A stretch of DNA of 64,000 nucleotides from JACDAN01 sp963827705 (GCA_963827705.1 CAWHBN010000005.1:1-64000), one strand, 5' to 3'; counted from the stretch's first letter, positions 37,664 through 47,168 are shown. Translations and numbers: made by a program. The notes: generated by a model not told the origin, from the letters alone.

Positions 37664-38704
37664 ATGGCGAAGCGTGTCGCCGTCCTCATCGCCGTTTTCA
37701 GCCTCCTCGGGACGTCTCTGGCGCTCGCCGGAAGCCACGACTACGGCTGGGAGCTGACTCCGACCGGCTCGACCGCCCGGCTCCGAGGCCTCTCCGCGGT
37801 CAGCGAGCGCGTCGCGTGGGCAAGCGGCAGCGTCGGCACCGTGCTGCGGACGACCAACAAAGGTGCGACCTGGCAGTCCGTCGGCCCGCCCGGCACCTCG
37901 GCGCTCCAGTTCCGGGACATCGAGGCATTCGACGCGAACACGGCGCTGATCATGTCCCTCGGCGACACACCTGACGCATTTCGGATCTACCGCACGACGG
38001 ACGGGGGCCAGACGTGGACGCTCGTCTTCCAGAACACGGAGCCGACTGCGTTCTACGACTGCATGGCGTTCTTCGACCGGCACCGCGGGCTGGCGCTCTC
38101 CGATCCGATCAACGGCAGGTTCCGCATCCTCGGCACGAGCGACGGCGGCCGCAGCTGGCAGATCGTCAATGCGCAGATGCCTCCCGCGCTTCCCCTCGAG
38201 TTCGCCTTCGCCGCCAGCGGCCAGTGCATCACGACGGCCGGCGGGCGGGACGCCTGGTTCGGCACGGGCGGAGACGCGGTCGCGAGGGTCTTCCACTCGA
38301 GCGATCGCGGGCAGACGTGGACGGTCGCGAACACGCCTGTCCGCAGCGGCCCATCCGCCGGGGTCTTCGCGCTCGCCTTCAGGGACCCGCGACACGGGCT
38401 TGCCGCCGGCGGCGACTTCCTCTTGGAGACCGCCTCGCCCGACGCGCATGCGCTCACGAACGACGGCGGCGCCTCGTGGAGCCTTGCGACCGGCGCGCCT
38501 GACGAGTACCGCTCGGGTGCCCATTGGGTGACGGGCCGCGATGCGATCATTGTCGGGCCGAGCGGAAGCGATGCGACGCACGACGCAGGCCACACCTGGC
38601 ACCGCTTCGACAACGGCAGCTTCGACACGGTCGACTGCGCCGGCGGGCATGCCTGCTGGGCGTCCGGTGCGAACGGCCGCGTCGCCTTCCTGACGCGCGA
38701 CTAG
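37664..38704 (+). CDS. Secreted Asp-box/BNR beta-propeller protein (Ycf48-like)
   Basis: A 346-residue protein with a signal peptide (MAKRVAVLIAVFSLLGTSLALA) and repeated Asp-box motifs of the S-x-D-x-G-x-T-W kind: TTNKGATWQSV, TTDGGQTWTLV, TSDGGRSWQIV, SSDRGQTWTVA and TNDGGASWSLA at roughly 50-60 residue spacing. Such repeats form a beta-propeller, as in sialidases and the Ycf48 photosystem II assembly factor; here none of the sialidase catalytic residues can be assigned, so a binding or scaffold role outside the membrane is more likely. Its stop overlaps the convergent FAD/Rieske gene by four bases. Confidence 0.8.
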   Translation: MAKRVAVLIAVFSLLGTSLALAGSHDYGWELTPTGSTARLRGLSAVSERVAWASGSVGTVLRTTNKGATWQSVGPPGTSALQFRDIEAFDANTALIMSLGDTPDAFRIYRTTDGGQTWTLVFQNTEPTAFYDCMAFFDRHRGLALSDPINGRFRILGTSDGGRSWQIVNAQMPPALPLEFAFAASGQCITTAGGRDAWFGTGGDAVARVFHSSDRGQTWTVANTPVRSGPSAGVFALAFRDPRHGLAAGGDFLLETASPDAHALTNDGGASWSLATGAPDEYRSGAHWVTGRDAIIVGPSGSDATHDAGHTWHRFDNGSFDTVDCAGGHACWASGANGRVAFLTRD

Positions 38705-40248
38705 CGCCGCTTCAGGTCTTCCGTTGCCGGGCCCTCGATCACTCGACCGTCCGCCGCGTATCGGGAGCCGTGGCACGGGCAGTCCCACGTCCGCTCGGCC
38801 GGGTTCCAGTCCACGATGCACCAGAGGTGCCGGCAGACCGGTGAGAGCTCGTGGACGGCGCCGTCGTCGTCGCGGTAGACCGCTGTCTTCCTGACCCGGC
38901 CGACGATCGCACCCTCGCCTGGTCCGAGGTCGTCAGCCGAAGACACGTCTCCTGCCGCCACCCGGTCGGCGAAGAAGTGGAAGCCGGCGCTCGCGTTCTC
39001 CTTGACGAACCTCGTCAGAGCGGATCGCGGGGGAAGCCGCTTCGAGTCGAAGAGCTCCTGCCAGGGGTTCTCCCGCCCGAGGATCGAGTCGGCGATCATC
39101 TCCGCTGCCGCCGTCCCGTTCGTCATGCCCCACTTGTTGAACCCCGTCGCCGTGAAGACGTGCGGCGTCGTGCGGGCGACGCGCCCGACGTACGGAACCT
39201 GGTCGTGCGGCATGTAGTCGTGCGTCGACCAGCGGTACTCGACCTCGCCGGCACCCGGCCAGTGCTCGCGGAGGAAGTCCTCGAGCTCGTCGTACTTGGA
39301 CGGTGTGTCGTCCTCGGCGCCGACCTTGTGCCCGTTGCCGCCGACGTTGAGGAGGAGCCGGCCGCCGTCACGGAGCGTCCGCATCGAGCGGGTCGGCGTG
39401 CCGGCATTGATGAACATCCCGTCCGGCGCCGCCGACGGGTCGATCGGCGCGCAGAGCGCGTAGCTCAGGTGCGGGTAGGTCTTGGCGAAGAAGAGGCCGC
39501 GGTCGAGAATCGGCAGGTGCGTCGCGACGACGACGTCGCCGGCCCGCACTCGTCCCTCGTCCGTGACCACGTCGCACGGCTCGCCGTGCTTGACCGAGTG
39601 GACGCGAGAATTCTCGAAGACGTGGCTCCCGTCCCCGGGGATGGCCGCGGCAAGCGCCAGGAGGTACTTGCGCGGATGGAACTGCGCCTGGTTCTCGAGC
39701 CGGACGGCGGCGGCGACCGGGAACGGCAGCGGCGTCTCACGTACGAGCGATGCCGGCAGTCCGGCGGCCTGCTCGACCTCGACCTCGTTCCTCACTTGCT
39801 GGGCCTGCTCCTCGTCCTCCGCGTACGCGTAGTTGTCCTTGCGCTCGAAGTCGCAGTCGATTCCGTCCTCCTCGACGAACTGCGCGATCTGCTCCAGTGC
39901 CGCCTGGTTCGCCTCCGCGTAGATGCGGGCCCCCTCCTCGCCGAAGGTCTCGCGGATCTTCGAGTAGCCCAGCCCGTGGCCGGACGTGACCTTGGCGGTC
40001 GTGTACCCGGTCGCCCCGTGCACGATCCGCTTCAGGTCGAGGAGCGCGACAGTCTTGCCTGCTCGTTTGAGCAGGACGGCCGCGGTGATTCCGGTGATCC
40101 CGGCCCCGACGACGGCCACGTCGACCGAGATCTGGTCGGTCAGCTGCGGATAGTCGGTCTCCGGCGTCGTGCCGATCCAAAAGGACGGACCGCCGCGGCC
40201 GGTGCCCTGCTCGCGCGGGCGGTCGAGTGTGTCGTCGAGGTCATTCAT
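38701..40248 (-). CDS. FAD-dependent oxidoreductase with C-terminal Rieske [2Fe-2S] domain
   Basis: A 515-residue fusion. The N-terminal half is a DAO-type flavoprotein: the FAD motif VDVAVVGAGITGITAAVLLKRAG near residue 43, LDLKRIVHGATGYTTAKVT, and a C-terminal FAD contact FTATGFNKWGMTNGTAAAEM. The last ~90 residues are a Rieske domain with the two cluster motifs CRHLWC and CPCHGS, able to carry a [2Fe-2S] centre. The fusion resembles proteins annotated as FAD/Rieske oxidoreductases that oxidise amino acid- or sugar-like amines; the electron acceptor is unknown. It follows the small leader-like ORF on the same strand after 162 bases. Confidence 0.9.
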   Translation of the reverse strand: MNDLDDTLDRPREQGTGRGGPSFWIGTTPETDYPQLTDQISVDVAVVGAGITGITAAVLLKRAGKTVALLDLKRIVHGATGYTTAKVTSGHGLGYSKIRETFGEEGARIYAEANQAALEQIAQFVEEDGIDCDFERKDNYAYAEDEEQAQQVRNEVEVEQAAGLPASLVRETPLPFPVAAAVRLENQAQFHPRKYLLALAAAIPGDGSHVFENSRVHSVKHGEPCDVVTDEGRVRAGDVVVATHLPILDRGLFFAKTYPHLSYALCAPIDPSAAPDGMFINAGTPTRSMRTLRDGGRLLLNVGGNGHKVGAEDDTPSKYDELEDFLREHWPGAGEVEYRWSTHDYMPHDQVPYVGRVARTTPHVFTATGFNKWGMTNGTAAAEMIADSILGRENPWQELFDSKRLPPRSALTRFVKENASAGFHFFADRVAAGDVSSADDLGPGEGAIVGRVRKTAVYRDDDGAVHELSPVCRHLWCIVDWNPAERTWDCPCHGSRYAADGRVIEGPATEDLKRR

Positions 40249-40410
40249 GCCGATAGCGCTATGCCCATACCCGGTACCGGAGCTAACGCGACATGGCTGC
40301 TCCCGAGACCGGCGGCGAGGAGGTCGCTAGGCCGCCGCTGTGGTCCTCACCCCGGGATCAGCGGTCCCTGCGATCGGCGTCTCAATGCCGCGCGTGCCGG
40401 GAACCGCGGT

Positions 40411-40671
40411 TCAGAAAATACGCTGGACGTCCACTGTCGACACGCCTGCCCGCTCCAGGCCCTCCTTGACGCGGGAAAGGACCCGGAGCTCCTCATGCGT
40501 GAGGTCGAAGAGCGTCGACCGGACCCCTGCCGGAAGCGCACCGACGTCGATGCCGGCGTCGGTCAGGGTCTTCTCGGGATCGTGCGCAAAGGCCTTCCGC
40601 CGCGCCGGATCAGAGATCACCTCGGCGAGCTTCTGAATCTCGCCGCTCGGGCTTCCTTCGGTGTTCTTCAT
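40411..40671 (-). CDS. Small acidic protein resembling RiPP leader/precursor families
   Basis: An 86-residue ORF with a strong ribosome-binding site (AAGGAGGCGGG) before its ATG. The N-terminal half EIQKLAEVISDPARRKAFAHDPEKTLTDAGID looks like the leader pattern of Nif11/NHLP and related ribosomally made peptide precursors ('DP.R.AF..DP...L.. AGID'), followed by LPAGVRSTLFDLTHEELRVLSRV, similar to short actinobacterial leader-like proteins. The C-terminus ends VDVQRIF with no Cys, Ser/Thr-rich or obvious core peptide. No radical SAM, YcaO or lanthipeptide enzyme is adjacent; the FAD/Rieske gene is its only same-strand neighbour. Resemblance is by eye, so confidence in function is low, in coding high. 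Confidence 0.7.
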   Translation of the reverse strand: MKNTEGSPSGEIQKLAEVISDPARRKAFAHDPEKTLTDAGIDVGALPAGVRSTLFDLTHEELRVLSRVKEGLERAGVSTVDVQRIF

Positions 40672-40826
40672 CGTTGCCCGCCTCCTTGTCGTCGATGCGT
40701 AACGCCGCACGATCATAAGGGGACACCACCAGGCCGGTCGTCGCGCTTGTCCAATCCGGACGAGCAAGCGAGAATGTCCGGGACCGCCGCCGCGCACGCT
40801 CGCGGTGGCGACCCCGGACATGCGGA

Positions 40827-43800
40827 ATGACTGACGGACACGCCTGCTCTGCCTGCGGGTTCGAGAACGAGCCCCGGGCGCGCTTCTGCGTGTCGTGCGG
40901 CGCAGCGCTTCCGTCGGAACCGCCGGTGCGCTCCGAGACGCGGAGGGTGGTCACCGTCCTTTGCTCAGACGTGGTCGGGTTCACGGGCATCGGGCACGAG
41001 CTCGACCCGGAATCACTTCGGGGGCTCATGGCGCGTTACTTCCAGCGCGTGCAGACGATCGTCGACCGCCACGGCGGAACGACGGAGAAGTTCATCGGCG
41101 ATGCGGTCGTCGCCGTCTTCGGCGTGCCGCAGCTGCACGAGGACGACGCCCACCGGGCGGTCCGAGCCGCGGTCGAGATCCGCGATGCGCAAGCCGAGCT
41201 GAACGAGGAGTTCCGGCGGGACTGGGGCGTCGAGCTCCGGATCCGCACCGGCGTGAACACCGGCGAGGTGGTTGCGGGCGATCCCGCGGAAGGTCAGTCG
41301 TTCGTCGCCGGCGACGCCGTCAACGTCGCAGCGCGCCTCGAGCAGGCTGCCGCTCCCGACGAGATCCTCGTCGGCGAGACGACGTACCGGCTTGTCGGCG
41401 ACGCGGTGACGGCGGAGCCACTGGTGCCGCTGACGCTCAAGGGAAAACCCGAGCCGGTAGCGGCCTGGCGCGTGCTCGAGATGGCACCGGTGGGCCCGCG
41501 GTGGGCGCGCCGCCTCGACTCGCCGCTCGTCGGACGCGAGCACGAGCTCGACGTGCTGCGGACGGTGTTCGATCGGAGCGTCGAGAGCCGCGAATGTCAC
41601 GTTGCGACCGTCATGGGCGTGGCCGGGGTCGGAAAGTCACGGCTCACCGGCGAGCTGGTCGCGACGATCGGCGAGCGCGCGACCGTCGTGGGCGGGCGCT
41701 GCCTGCCGTACGGGGAGGGGATCACCTTCTGGCCGATCACGGAGCTGCTGCAAGGTGCCGCGGGCGTCAGCGAGTCCGATCCTCCGAGCGAAGCCCGACG
41801 AAAGCTGGACCTCCTCCTCGAGGATGCGCCCGACTCGGCGCTGGTCGGCGACCGGCTCGGCGGCTTTCTCGGGCTTGACTCGGCAACCCCGGGCGTCCAC
41901 GAGACGTTCTGGTCGGTTCGGAAGCTCCTCGAGACGCTCGCCGAGCGACGGCCGCTCCTCGTGGTCTTCGACGACATCCAGTGGGCGGAGCCGACGTTCC
42001 TCGACCTGCTCGAGTACCTCGCCGACTGGATTCGCGGAGTACCGGTCATGCTGCTCTTCCTGGCGCGACCCGAGCTGGTGGAGGCGCGCGGGAGCTGGCT
42101 CTCCGGCAAGGCGAACCAGTCGCTCGTCTCACTCCCGCCGCTGACGGACGCCGAGACCGACGGCCTGATCAGCAACCTGCTCGGCGGGGGGCAGCTCGCC
42201 GACGACGCGCGCGCGCGGATCGCCGAGGCCGCCGAAGGGAACCCGTTGTTCGTCGGCGAGACCCTGCGGATGCTCGTCGACGACGGCCTGCTCGAGCGGA
42301 GTAACGGGAGCTGGGTCGTCATAGGCGATCTGTCGAGCCTCAGGATCCCGCCGACGATCCACGCGCTCCTCACCGCGCGCCTCGACCGGCTCGAGGACGG
42401 AGAGCGGGCCGTTATCGAACGCGCGTCGGTCATCGGGAGAGTCTTCTGGTGGGGAGCCGTAGCCGCGCTCTCGCCAGAGGAGCAGCGGGCTGACGTCGGC
42501 AGCCACCTCCAGGCGCTGACCAGGAAGCAGTTGATCGTTCCGGATCGCTCGACACTGAGCGACGAGGATGCCTTTAGCTTCGCGCACATCCTCGCGGTCG
42601 ACGCCGCGTACGGCGGGATCCCCAAGGCTGCTCGCGCACACCTGCATGAACGATTCGCGGCGTGGATCGAGCGCAAGACCCGGGAGGGGACGGGAGAGCG
42701 AGAGGAGATCATGGGGTTCCACCTCGAACGTGCGCACACGACGCTGTCCGAGCTCGGCCAACGGAGCGAGCGCGCCGTCTCGCTGGGGCGCCGAGCAGCC
42801 GCGACTCTCGCATCGGCAGGGCGCCGGGCTTTCGCGCGCGGCGACATGCCCGCGGCCGTCAACCTGCTCACCCGCGCAGAGCGTGTCGCACCGGACGACG
42901 ACCCGCTGCGGCAAGAGATCCTTCCTGAGCTCGCGTTCGCCCTGCTCGAGACGGGCGAGTTCGGGCGCCTGCAGGAGGTGGTCGCCGAGACGACCGAGGC
43001 TGCGCAGGGTCGAGCCGAGGCGCGCCTGGAGGCGCAGGCGGTCATCCTCGGGCTCTGGGTCAGGCTCTTCACCGACCCCGAGGGGTGGGCCCAGGAGGCG
43101 CAGCGCGAAGCGACCCGGGCGATCTCGATCTTCGAACGCGAGGCCGACGAGCGAGGGCTGGCGAAGGCGTGGTCCCTCCTGGGCCTGTTCCACCTGACGA
43201 CATGCCAGTTCCAAGCCGCCGGAGAGGCGTGGGAGCGCGCGGCGGCGCACGCGGCCGGGGCCAGCGACGAGCGCGAGCACTTCGAGGCGCTGGCGTGGGT
43301 GCCGCTGACCGTGTGGGCCGGCCCGACGCCGGTCGACGAGGGAATCGACCGCTGCCGCTCGGTCGTGGACCGGTCGGGAGGCGACCGCAAGGCGCTGTCG
43401 ACCGCGCTCGCCACGTGGGGAGCCTTCGAGGCGATGCTCGGCCGCTTCGAAGAGGCCCGGGAGCTGACCGAGCGCGCGCGCGCGACCCTGGAGGAGATCG
43501 CGCTGCCCGTGTGGCTCGCAGGTCCGTTCAGCCAGCTGTACGGATGGACGGAGCTGCTCGCAGGCGACCCGGCGGCGGCCGAGCGGCAGCTGCGTTGGGC
43601 GCTCGAGACGCTGCGGGAGATCGGCGAGCTGGCGTGGCTTTCGACGGTCGCGGGAATGCTCGCCGAGGCTGTCCGCGTCCAGGGGCGCCTCGACGAGAGC
43701 GAGGAGTTGCTCGGAGTGGAAGAGGAGACCGCCGGAAGCGAGGACGCGTACTCACAGGCCTTGCTGAGGAGCGTACGGTCGAAGATCCGCGCCCGGCAGG

Positions 43801-44048
43801 GGAAGACGGACGAGGCAGAACGCCTCGCCCGCGAAGCGGTCGAGACTGCGAACGGGACTGACTTCCTCTTCCTCCAATGGTTCACGCTCACGAGCCTCGG
43901 CGAGGTCCTGGAGGTTGCCGGCCGAGCAGACGAAGCCCGGTCGGCGCTCGCCCAGGCCGTCGAGGTCGCCGGGCGCAAGGGCTACGGAGCGGCAGCAGAG
44001 CGAGCGCGCGCCGGACTCGCGGGCGAACGTCACGAACGCCCGTCGTAG
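40827..44048 (+). CDS. Zinc-ribbon class III nucleotidyl cyclase / ATPase / TPR signalling protein (paralogue C)
   Basis: A 1073-residue cytoplasmic protein. Residues 7-26 are a zinc ribbon (CSACGFENEPRARFCVSCG). A complete cyclase domain follows (~40-205): metal Asp in LCSDVVGFT, Lys/Asp in TEKFIGDAVVAVFG, and Asp, Asn, Arg in AGDAVNVAARLEQ, all expected catalytic residues. The P-loop ATPase has Walker A GVAGVGKS near residue 264 and DDIQWAEP. The C-terminal ~500 residues are TPR-like helices (for example ARSALAQAVEVAGRKGYG at the end). Same overall design as the gene at 2.1-5.4 kb, which lacks the zinc ribbon. ATG with weak site GCGGA. Active cyclase predicted; signal unknown. Confidence 0.88.
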   Translation: MTDGHACSACGFENEPRARFCVSCGAALPSEPPVRSETRRVVTVLCSDVVGFTGIGHELDPESLRGLMARYFQRVQTIVDRHGGTTEKFIGDAVVAVFGVPQLHEDDAHRAVRAAVEIRDAQAELNEEFRRDWGVELRIRTGVNTGEVVAGDPAEGQSFVAGDAVNVAARLEQAAAPDEILVGETTYRLVGDAVTAEPLVPLTLKGKPEPVAAWRVLEMAPVGPRWARRLDSPLVGREHELDVLRTVFDRSVESRECHVATVMGVAGVGKSRLTGELVATIGERATVVGGRCLPYGEGITFWPITELLQGAAGVSESDPPSEARRKLDLLLEDAPDSALVGDRLGGFLGLDSATPGVHETFWSVRKLLETLAERRPLLVVFDDIQWAEPTFLDLLEYLADWIRGVPVMLLFLARPELVEARGSWLSGKANQSLVSLPPLTDAETDGLISNLLGGGQLADDARARIAEAAEGNPLFVGETLRMLVDDGLLERSNGSWVVIGDLSSLRIPPTIHALLTARLDRLEDGERAVIERASVIGRVFWWGAVAALSPEEQRADVGSHLQALTRKQLIVPDRSTLSDEDAFSFAHILAVDAAYGGIPKAARAHLHERFAAWIERKTREGTGEREEIMGFHLERAHTTLSELGQRSERAVSLGRRAAATLASAGRRAFARGDMPAAVNLLTRAERVAPDDDPLRQEILPELAFALLETGEFGRLQEVVAETTEAAQGRAEARLEAQAVILGLWVRLFTDPEGWAQEAQREATRAISIFEREADERGLAKAWSLLGLFHLTTCQFQAAGEAWERAAAHAAGASDEREHFEALAWVPLTVWAGPTPVDEGIDRCRSVVDRSGGDRKALSTALATWGAFEAMLGRFEEARELTERARATLEEIALPVWLAGPFSQLYGWTELLAGDPAAAERQLRWALETLREIGELAWLSTVAGMLAEAVRVQGRLDESEELLGVEEETAGSEDAYSQALLRSVRSKIRARQGKTDEAERLAREAVETANGTDFLFLQWFTLTSLGEVLEVAGRADEARSALAQAVEVAGRKGYGAAAERARAGLAGERHERPS

Positions 44049-44078
44049 GGCGGCTTCGCCGGGCGATCGGGAACTAGA

Positions 44079-45624
44079 TTGTCCCGCGTGATCCTCGAAC
44101 GGGGCGTCGTGCGGACTCTCGATGGCGCTCTGCCGACCGCCGCGGCGCTTGCCATCGCCGGCGACCGGATCGCCGGCGGGATCGGGACGCACGAGGACGC
44201 GCTGCCGACCCCCGACCGCGTCGACCTTCGTGGGCGCTGCGTGCTTCCCGGATTCTCAGACGCGCACGTCCACTTCCCGACCTGGGCGCTTGCGCGACGG
44301 GAGGTGCGCCTCGAGGGCGTCGCGTCCGTGGAAGAGGCGGTCGCGCGGGTACGGGATGGGCTCGGGTCGGTGCGCGAAGGCGGCTGGCTCCGCGGCCGCG
44401 GCTGGCGGGATGCAGGGTGGCCCGAGCGGCCGAGCCGCGAGGCGCTGGACGAGGTGGCCGGCGAGGTGCCGGTGGCGCTGCTCGCGCACGACTCGCACTC
44501 GCTCTGGCTCAACTCGGCCGCGCTCGCGCGAGCTAACGGCGACCTGGAGGTCGAAGGGGGCGTCGTCGAGCGGGATGCCGCGGGCGAGCCGACCGGGATC
44601 CTCCGCGAGGAGGCCTGCTGGAGCTTCCGCGACCGCCACGTCGAGATCGCGGACGCGGAGTACCTCGACGCGATGCGCGAGGGCCTGCGGGTGGCGGCCA
44701 CGCGGGGGGTTACCTCCGTCCACGACAAGGACGGCTGGATCGGAGCGCTGCGGTACTGGCAGGCGCTCGCCGCCGAGGGGGCGTTGTCGGTACGGGTCTG
44801 GCAGTCACTTCCAGCTGACCACGTCGGCCGGCTCGCGGAGCTGGGCATCAGGAGCGGTCTCGGCGACGGGATGCTCCGAGTCGGCTACCTGAAGGCGTTC
44901 ATGGACGGGACGCTCGGCTCGCAGACCGCGCGGCTGCTCGACGGCACAGGCGTCGAGATCACGAGCCGCGAGGCACTGGTGGAGATCCTGCGGCGTGCGG
45001 CGCCTGCCGGCTGGCCGGTCGCGGTCCACGCGATCGGCGACCTGGCGAACCGCGAGGCGCTCGACGCCTTCGAGGAGACCCGGCGCCCAATGGGCCCCGC
45101 TCGGGCTCCGACACCGGATCGAGCACGCGCAGCTGCTGGCGCCGGAGGACGTCGGACGGTTCGCCGAGCTCGGCGTCGCCGCCTCCGTCCAGTTCAGCCA
45201 TGCCACGTCGGACCGCGACGTCGCCGACCGCTTCTGGGCCGGGAAGACGGACGGCGCCTACGCATACAGGTCGTTGGTCGACTCGGGCGCCGTGGTCGCG
45301 AACGGGTCGGACGCGCCGATCGAGGAGCTCGACCCGCTCGCAGGCATCCGCGCCGGCGTCCTGCGCTCGCTCGACGACCGTCCGGCCTGGCACCCCGAGC
45401 AGTCGCTGACCGTCGAGCAAGTGTTCCATGCAACTTGCGTCACTCCGCCCTGGCTCTCCTACGACGAGCACCGGCGCGGAAAGCTCGTCCCGGGCTTCCA
45501 GGCCGACCTCGTCGTCCTCGACCGGGACCCGTTCGCGATCGAGCCCGAGGAGCTGGCGGAGGTTCAGGTGGTCGCCACGATGGTCGGCGGCCGCTGGACG
45601 CACAACCCCCCGCCGTGGGACTAA
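44079..45624 (+). CDS. Amidohydrolase family protein, YtcJ type (one frameshift)
   Basis: A ~515-residue metal-dependent hydrolase of the amidohydrolase superfamily. The frame from 44079 has DAHVHFPTWALARREVRL (metal His pair), DSHSLWLNSAALARAN, and EEACWSFRDRHVEI; near 45085 the frame shifts by one base and continues in another frame with GLRHRIEHAQLLAPEDVGRF, VANGSDAPIEELDPLAGI (metal Asp) and GFQADLVVLDRDPFA to a TAA at 45622. The YtcJ/exoenzyme-regulatory-protein AepA group has exactly this arrangement; the substrate is unknown. TTG start at 44079; GTG at 44088 is an alternative. It follows the cyclase gene C after 30 bases. Confidence 0.78.
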
Positions 45625-45648
45625 ACCGCAGGCGCCGACTACCACAGA

Positions 45649-45805
45649 AATCGCGGTGGGGTCAGACCCCGTCTCGAGACGGGAACTTCTCGTCCCCAGA
45701 GCGGACGCGTCCAGCCGGATGGTTGCCCGGATCTGTGGACTGCTCGCCGATGCTTCGACGCACGTTTGACACGCCGTCGCGATCGGGTCTGACCCCAACG
45801 CGGTT
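45649..45805. repeat. REP/MITE-like element with 23-base terminal inverted repeats
   Basis: The left end (45649-45671) and the right end (45783-45805) are inverted copies with ~20 of 23 matching bases, sharing TGGGGTCAGACCC, a core seen in REP-type and miniature elements elsewhere. Inside the left end is an odd-centred palindrome GGGGTC-A-GACCCC (45658-45670), overlapping the perfect 16-base palindrome CCCGTCTCGAGACGGG (45668-45683). The element fills the gap between the convergent amidohydrolase and peptidase genes, and could also act as a bidirectional terminator. No transposase of the Y1 type is present in the window. Confidence 0.6.
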
Positions 45806-45811
45806 CGCCTG

Positions 45812-47149
45812 CTATGGGCGCAGCTGGGCGAACGCCCGGTAGAGCTCCTTGGCGGCTCCGACGGCCAATGGGATGTGCTCGACCAGCAGACGCTCGTTGG
45901 GTGAGTGAATGTTTCCCTCGGGCAAGTCGAAGCCGGTCAGCACGGTCGGGATGCCCTTGTCCGCCAGCGCCGGGACGATCGGCAGCGTCCCGCCGACGCG
46001 GATCAGCAGCGGCCGCGCGCCGATCACGCGCTCGAATGCGTCCAACGCCAGTTGGATCGCGGGCGAGTCCGGCGCGACGAGCCCGGCCGGGGCGTACGAC
46101 CACCGCTCGACCTCCACGTCCGCGCCCGGGGGTGCCGCGTCCCGAATCAGCCGCTCCATCACGGGAGAGATCTCGACCGGATCCTGGCCGGGCGCCAGCC
46201 GGATCGAGACATTGGCCTCGGCAAACACCGGCAGCACCGTCTTCTGGAGCACCGGCTCGCCGCCGACGAGCCCATTCACCGTCACCGCCGGATGCGCCCA
46301 CGTCCGAAGGTAGAACTCCTCGGCTGCCCGCTCGTCGGACGGGCGGGCACCGCCGTCCTCCATCACCTGCGCCCCGGAATCGAGCTCCTTCCACGCCTCG
46401 AGCTCCTCCTCCGACGGCGGAACGCTGCCGCCGCGCAACGGCCCGGGCGGCAGACCGTCCTCGCCCGGAAGCACCCCGCCCAGCGCCTGCATCAGCGCCT
46501 CCGTCGAGCTGAGCGCCGCACCGCCGAAGACGCCCGAATGGAGGTCGCGCTCGCCGGTCCGGACGCGGACGTGGAAATAGATCAGCCCGCGGGTTGCAAC
46601 GTGGAACACAGGCGCGCCGGGCCTGAGCATCGCCGAGTCGAAGATCACGGCGGCGTCGGCGCCTCGCTCGTCCGCCTCGATGAAGTCGACGACCTGTTGG
46701 CCGCCGGTCTCCTCCTCCCCGTCGCAGACGAAACGGACGTTCACCGGGAGCTCGCCGACCGCGGCCAGCTCCTCGGTCGCCTTCAGCAGCGTCCAGAGCT
46801 GGCCCTTGTCGTCGGCGACACCGCGCGCGTACAGCCAGCCGCCTCGCACCTCCGGCTCGAACGGGCTCGTCTCCCACTCGTCTTCCGAGCCGGGAGGCTG
46901 GACGTCGAAGTGCCCGTAGCAGAGCACGGTAGGAGCGTCGGCGCCCGAGGAAGCCGGCACCTCGCCGACGACGAGCGGAAAGGTCTCGGTCTCGACGAGC
47001 TCGGCCTCGCCGCCGGCCCGCCGCACGGAATCGGCCACCCACTCGGCCGCCCGCCGCACATCGTCCGTGTGCGCGGGATCGGCGCTGATCGACGGAATGC
47101 GAAGGAGCTCCGAGAGCTCCTCCATCCACACGGCGTTCAGCTCGGCCAC
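45812..47149 (-). CDS. M20 family metallopeptidase (dipeptidase)
   Basis: A 445-residue zinc dipeptidase of the M20 family. Metal/catalytic residues are visible: His and Asp in CYGHFDVQPPG, Asp in RGVADDKGQL, the Glu pair in FVCDGEEETGG, Asp in AVIFDSAM, and His in GNIHSPNE. The dimerisation/lid domain follows the first half. The pattern is that of the M20 carnosinase/Xaa-peptide branch rather than ArgE or DapE. GTG start, 19 bases after the sigma factor stop on the same strand, so it may be co-transcribed with the sigma gene. Cytoplasmic, peptide or amino acid turnover. Confidence 0.88.
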   Translation of the reverse strand: MAELNAVWMEELSELLRIPSISADPAHTDDVRRAAEWVADSVRRAGGEAELVETETFPLVVGEVPASSGADAPTVLCYGHFDVQPPGSEDEWETSPFEPEVRGGWLYARGVADDKGQLWTLLKATEELAAVGELPVNVRFVCDGEEETGGQQVVDFIEADERGADAAVIFDSAMLRPGAPVFHVATRGLIYFHVRVRTGERDLHSGVFGGAALSSTEALMQALGGVLPGEDGLPPGPLRGGSVPPSEEELEAWKELDSGAQVMEDGGARPSDERAAEEFYLRTWAHPAVTVNGLVGGEPVLQKTVLPVFAEANVSIRLAPGQDPVEISPVMERLIRDAAPPGADVEVERWSYAPAGLVAPDSPAIQLALDAFERVIGARPLLIRVGGTLPIVPALADKGIPTVLTGFDLPEGNIHSPNERLLVEHIPLAVGAAKELYRAFAQLRP

Positions 47150-47168
47150 GGGCGGCCGAGTCTAAGCC

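Noticed and set aside
38851..40830. 659-residue plus-strand ORF opposite the FAD/Rieske gene
   Set aside because: Mirror ORF; the minus strand shows FAD and Rieske motifs.
41597..43978. 793-residue minus-strand ORF antisense to the third cyclase gene
   Set aside because: Ser/Arg/Ala-rich, low complexity and without motifs; the plus strand has the real protein.
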